A stretch of DNA of 40,186 nucleotides from a virus: positions 1 through 40,186 of IMG/VR virus record IMGVR_UViG_3300030104_003559. One strand, 5' to 3'. The notes beneath the pieces were generated by a model. That model was not told where the DNA came from and ran no database searches. It worked only from the letters and a program-made list of their open reading frames with translations. Numbering within the stretch: the first letter of the stretch is position 1; the number at the start of each line of letters is the position of its first letter. Positions 37,568-40,186 of the stretch are shown here, in pieces. A program made the translations under genes and the position numbers.

Positions 37568-37764
37568 AAAGGTAATACCCCCCCAGTTGCTGACGGTGTT
37601 TTAGGTATTGATGGCATTGCTCCTTTAACAAGAGAAGGTAACTGTTTTTGCACTTCAGTCATTATGGATTCTGTAATTTTGCCACGATTAAAGAAGGCAA
37701 ACGCACCACCACCTACTGCTATTACAAGAAAAGCAGTATTAATGTAAACAAAAATTTTAAGCAT
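37564..37764 (-). CDS. Small membrane protein (66 residues)
   Basis: A 66-residue protein with one membrane helix (MLKIFVYINTAFLVIAVGGG, residues 4-24), a helix KITESIMTEVQKQLPSLV, and a proline/glycine-rich tail ending GGVLPF. Such a tail is found in small membrane proteins of marine cyanophages. Here it is the first gene of the minus operon 37764-36168, coupled by ATGA to the next. Function unknown. Confidence 0.65.
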   Translation of the reverse strand: MLKIFVYINTAFLVIAVGGGAFAFFNRGKITESIMTEVQKQLPSLVKGAMPSIPKTPSATGGVLPF

Positions 37765-37808
37765 TTAAGCTTGTAACACACTTAAGAATCATAGCCTAAT
37801 TGTCTATG

Positions 37809-37827
37809 GCTGACCTTTTCGGCCAGC
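37809..37827 (-). terminator. Hairpin after the fibre gene
   Basis: GCTGGCC and GGTCAGC (37827-37821 and 37815-37809 on the minus strand) form a stem with one mismatch and loop GAAAA, directly after the stop of the fibre gene. There is no U run, so it may be an RNA-stabilising or rho-dependent site rather than a true terminator. Confidence 0.35.
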
Positions 37828-37834
37828 ACTTAAA

Positions 37835-40186
37835 TTAAGCGTGTGCATAATAAATATAAGTATCGCCCGCTATACTCCATCTTTGATTACCGCCTGTAAG
37901 AGTAAATCCTGTTGAAGTAGGTGCTCCTACATCAGAAGTACATATTTGGCTTTCAGTTATATCCATAAATAATCTACAGTCATTCCCTGAACCCCATCCT
38001 CTAGTTGTATCTAAGACTTGCCAATTTCTAGTATCATTTATATTTTTTATAATTATGAATCTAGGCTGAAAACCTAATGTAATTGTTTGGGAACTATTGC
38101 TACCACTGTACGATCCCGCAGAACTGATGCCGTCAACGCTGGAGAAAAGCATAGCTAAATATTTTGTACCTTGATCTCCTGTTCTGCTTTGACCGTTATA
38201 AACATAGAAAAATTGTGATGTAAAAGCTTGACCCCAATAATATTGTTGATTTGAAATATTATTTATATTTTTAGCTTCATTCAAGTGTAAAGCGTTGTTG
38301 TATGGAGTATTAGATAAGTCTTTATGATATACAGCCCATTGATCATTAGTTCCACCGTCTTCTATATTCTTCACCCAGATCATTTCAGGCACATTATTCG
38401 GGCCTAGATTATGCCTAATAGGTTCAAAACCGCTTCCACTGAATTTAGGAGTATAAGCCACCACATCAAAACCAGCGTGTCTTTTAAACATCCAAGCTTG
38501 ATTACTTGAGGTGTATTGTTGATGAACACCTTTAGAAAAATCGTATCTTTCATAAGAACTTAAAGATGCTCCAGCATCCGTCTCGTTAAGCTTTAACCAT
38601 TTATTAATTAATCTTGCTGTTGCTATCCAATAGCCACTAGAGGCAGGTTCTTTTGAGAATGTAAAATCAACAGCAAAATTACTATCAAAAGCAGGACCGT
38701 TAGCACTACCATTACCCGTATCTATAGCGAATACAGACGTTCCTTCTCCTGCACCGTAAGGTTTGCCAACGTAGCCATCGCTGCGTCTGATGGCTACAAA
38801 TGTCATTGTATTTCCATTACCATTGACTCCAGCCGTGGCATTTCCATTAACTTTAAAACCTGTAGAATTAAATTCTAAATAATCAAAAGTTGTAAATTCG
38901 CTTCCAGTTGAATCAGCTTGCAAGCGATTGTCATTACCACCTGTTGTAACTCCTCTCAGATTGTCAAACACAAACCAATTCTCTGAAACAGAGGCGTTTT
39001 TTATTATTACCCAAGAAGGTTCAAATCCAATATTGACATCTACGGCTGATGATCCTGCACCTACAAAACTACCGCACTTGATTACGCCTTCCTGACTATC
39101 TCCAAAAACAAAACCAGCAGGGTCATCAAAGGGGCTATCTGTTGATGCTGTTACGTTAGAGTTTGTCCACGTGCCTGGGCTAACTGTTGCCCCTGTAGCT
39201 GAAGAATTGTTTAACGTCAGTAAAACTGTATTAGTTACATTAGTCAGTGGTGCTGTAGGAGGTTTAAAAGAAGAAGTATAGAGAGCCGTTCCTTTAATTA
39301 CTCTAAGATTAGATATTGATCCGTTAACCCATTGTGCTCCTGTTCGGTTTCTTCCAATCGTAATATTTGCATTAGAAGCCCAGTTCGTATTATCAGTAAC
39401 GGACTTTAGTAAAATACCATTTTTGAATATTCTCATGGTTGACCCAGATCTACAAGCAGCAATATGAGTCCACTGACCATTAACCATAGTTGTTGATGCT
39501 TGGTTAACGTAATTAGTCCAAGTTCCTACGTGAACTTGAGATTGACTGTACCCAAAATAAAAAGTATCGGTATTATTTGAATTACCTCCTGAATCAAATA
39601 AAGTTTCTAATGTACTGGAAAGAGAGTTTGGTTTTACCCAACACTCAACGGTATAATCACCTGTGCCAAAAGCTAAATCTGAACTTGAAGATTGCTGTAA
39701 GTCGGAACTACTTCCATTGAATGAACAGCTATGAGCAGTAGAGGCTGTGGACTCACCTCCTGCAAAAATATAAGCAACGTAAGTTTCATTATTAATATTT
39801 ATATAACTACCAATTGTCAATTCTGTAGCTGTTGGCAACGCTGGATAAGCAGCACTAGTGTTTCTTGCAGCAGAGTTGCCATCAAGAAAAGCGTAATACT
39901 CGGAGGCACTCCCAGAAACTCTTTCACCAAAGCCTCTATGCCAAGTTGTTTTATTTTCATATTTGGTAGTACATATTATTGCAATCCAACCAGGAACCGA
40001 ACCTAAATCGTGGCTTAAAACCCGACTTGAAGCGTCATTGCCAACGTAACTAATAACATCTATAAGACCGGGAGTTTTTTTGAATGAATAACTAACAAAA
40101 TTATCACCATTATTGTTAAGAACAGACGAGCTGCCTATCGTGTAGCCATTATTATTAAAAGCCGTGTAACTATTAGCATCTGTTAA
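37835..40186 (-). CDS. Tail fibre with lectin-like and repeated C-terminal modules (5' end missing)
   Basis: The frame is open from the window edge (40186) to TAA at 37835, 783 codons visible; a start at 39838 (TTG) is only the first in-frame start-like codon and is not real. Several copies of one beta module (SVPGWIAI, FEPSWVIIKNASVSENWFVF, FEPIRHNLG, GFQPRFIIIKNINDTRNWQV) are spread through the protein. Between the first and second lies a LamG/concanavalin-like domain (LAFGTGDYTVECWVKPNSLS, MVNGQWTHIAAC, IFKNGILL). The frame probably joins the gene that starts at 69. Such fibres bind surface glycans. It ends about 70 bases before the next operon. Confidence 0.8.
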   Translation of the reverse strand, partial: LTDANSYTAFNNNGYTIGSSSVLNNNGDNFVSYSFKKTPGLIDVISYVGNDASSRVLSHDLGSVPGWIAIICTTKYENKTTWHRGFGERVSGSASEYYAFLDGNSAARNTSAAYPALPTATELTIGSYININNETYVAYIFAGGESTASTAHSCSFNGSSSDLQQSSSSDLAFGTGDYTVECWVKPNSLSSTLETLFDSGGNSNNTDTFYFGYSQSQVHVGTWTNYVNQASTTMVNGQWTHIAACRSGSTMRIFKNGILLKSVTDNTNWASNANITIGRNRTGAQWVNGSISNLRVIKGTALYTSSFKPPTAPLTNVTNTVLLTLNNSSATGATVSPGTWTNSNVTASTDSPFDDPAGFVFGDSQEGVIKCGSFVGAGSSAVDVNIGFEPSWVIIKNASVSENWFVFDNLRGVTTGGNDNRLQADSTGSEFTTFDYLEFNSTGFKVNGNATAGVNGNGNTMTFVAIRRSDGYVGKPYGAGEGTSVFAIDTGNGSANGPAFDSNFAVDFTFSKEPASSGYWIATARLINKWLKLNETDAGASLSSYERYDFSKGVHQQYTSSNQAWMFKRHAGFDVVAYTPKFSGSGFEPIRHNLGPNNVPEMIWVKNIEDGGTNDQWAVYHKDLSNTPYNNALHLNEAKNINNISNQQYYWGQAFTSQFFYVYNGQSRTGDQGTKYLAMLFSSVDGISSAGSYSGSNSSQTITLGFQPRFIIIKNINDTRNWQVLDTTRGWGSGNDCRLFMDITESQICTSDVGAPTSTGFTLTGGNQRWSIAGDTYIYYAHA

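Noticed and set aside
37835-39838. Fibre gene taken as complete with TTG start at 39838
   Set aside because: Reading upstream, the frame stays open to 40186 and codes for the same kind of beta module, so the gene is only cut by the window edge.
1-40186. CRISPR array, insertion sequence, rRNA or tRNA genes, photosynthesis genes
   Set aside because: I found no regular spacer-repeat array, no transposase, no RNA gene with a known fold, and no psbA-like or other photosystem gene in any frame read.

Overview
The window looks like most of the genome of a tailed double-stranded DNA phage with a long non-contractile (siphovirus) tail. It is AT-rich, densely packed and arranged in modules. The tail-tip order (M, L, K, I, J) is that of lambda-type phages. 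The portal, head-morphogenesis protein and terminase are also typical of siphoviruses. Several accessory genes resemble, from memory, families I associate with phages of marine picocyanobacteria: the DUF5872-like basic protein, the secreted and membrane proteins at 34.2-37.8 kb, collagen-like fibres, and a fibre built from a lectin domain plus repeated modules. I therefore infer an uncultured phage of marine Synechococcus or Prochlorococcus. No host gene is present to prove this.

Layout. At 1-69 a tail-fibre gene begins and runs off the left edge. From 108 to 25,100 lies one long minus-strand late region, transcribed right to left: small and large terminase, portal, head-morphogenesis/zincin fusion, a run of tiny basic proteins, scaffold, major capsid protein, decoration protein, connectors, tail terminator, tail tube, frameshifted tail chaperones, tape measure, M, L, K, I, J, then fibres. 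At 25.1-25.3 kb an AT-rich stretch flanked by GTGGGAAC-type repeats is a candidate replication origin. It sits just downstream of a primase-polymerase/VirE-type helicase gene. At 27.36-27.6 kb a small ribbon-helix-helix regulator and a DEAH helicase diverge from a short control region.

From 27.6 to 32.9 kb the plus-strand early region encodes the helicase, a VRR-NUC nuclease, a cytosine-methyltransferase-like protein, a RecE-like nuclease, a Rad52-type annealing protein, a small HTH protein and several small unknowns. Two terminators close it. From 33 to 37.8 kb is an accessory region with operons on both strands, a candidate small RNA, a cassette of three Sec-signal proteins behind a membrane protein, and membrane proteins facing it. 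The right edge (37,835-40,186) is the body of a tail-fibre gene lacking its 5' end. The gene starting at 69 lacks everything after its first 23 codons, so the two edges probably belong to one gene in a circular or circularly permuted genome.

How it works together. Nuclease plus annealing protein form a recombination pair; primase/helicase, DEAH helicase and VRR-NUC protein serve replication; the minus-strand block builds the virion. I see no integrase, CI-like repressor, DNA polymerase, photosynthesis gene, tRNA or recognisable endolysin. The most unusual signals are: a recurring CAACCCC motif just upstream of start codons that lack a Shine-Dalgarno sequence; two early promoters sharing a 10-bp-spaced GGTGT repeat; a candidate small RNA; and the secreted-protein cassette.
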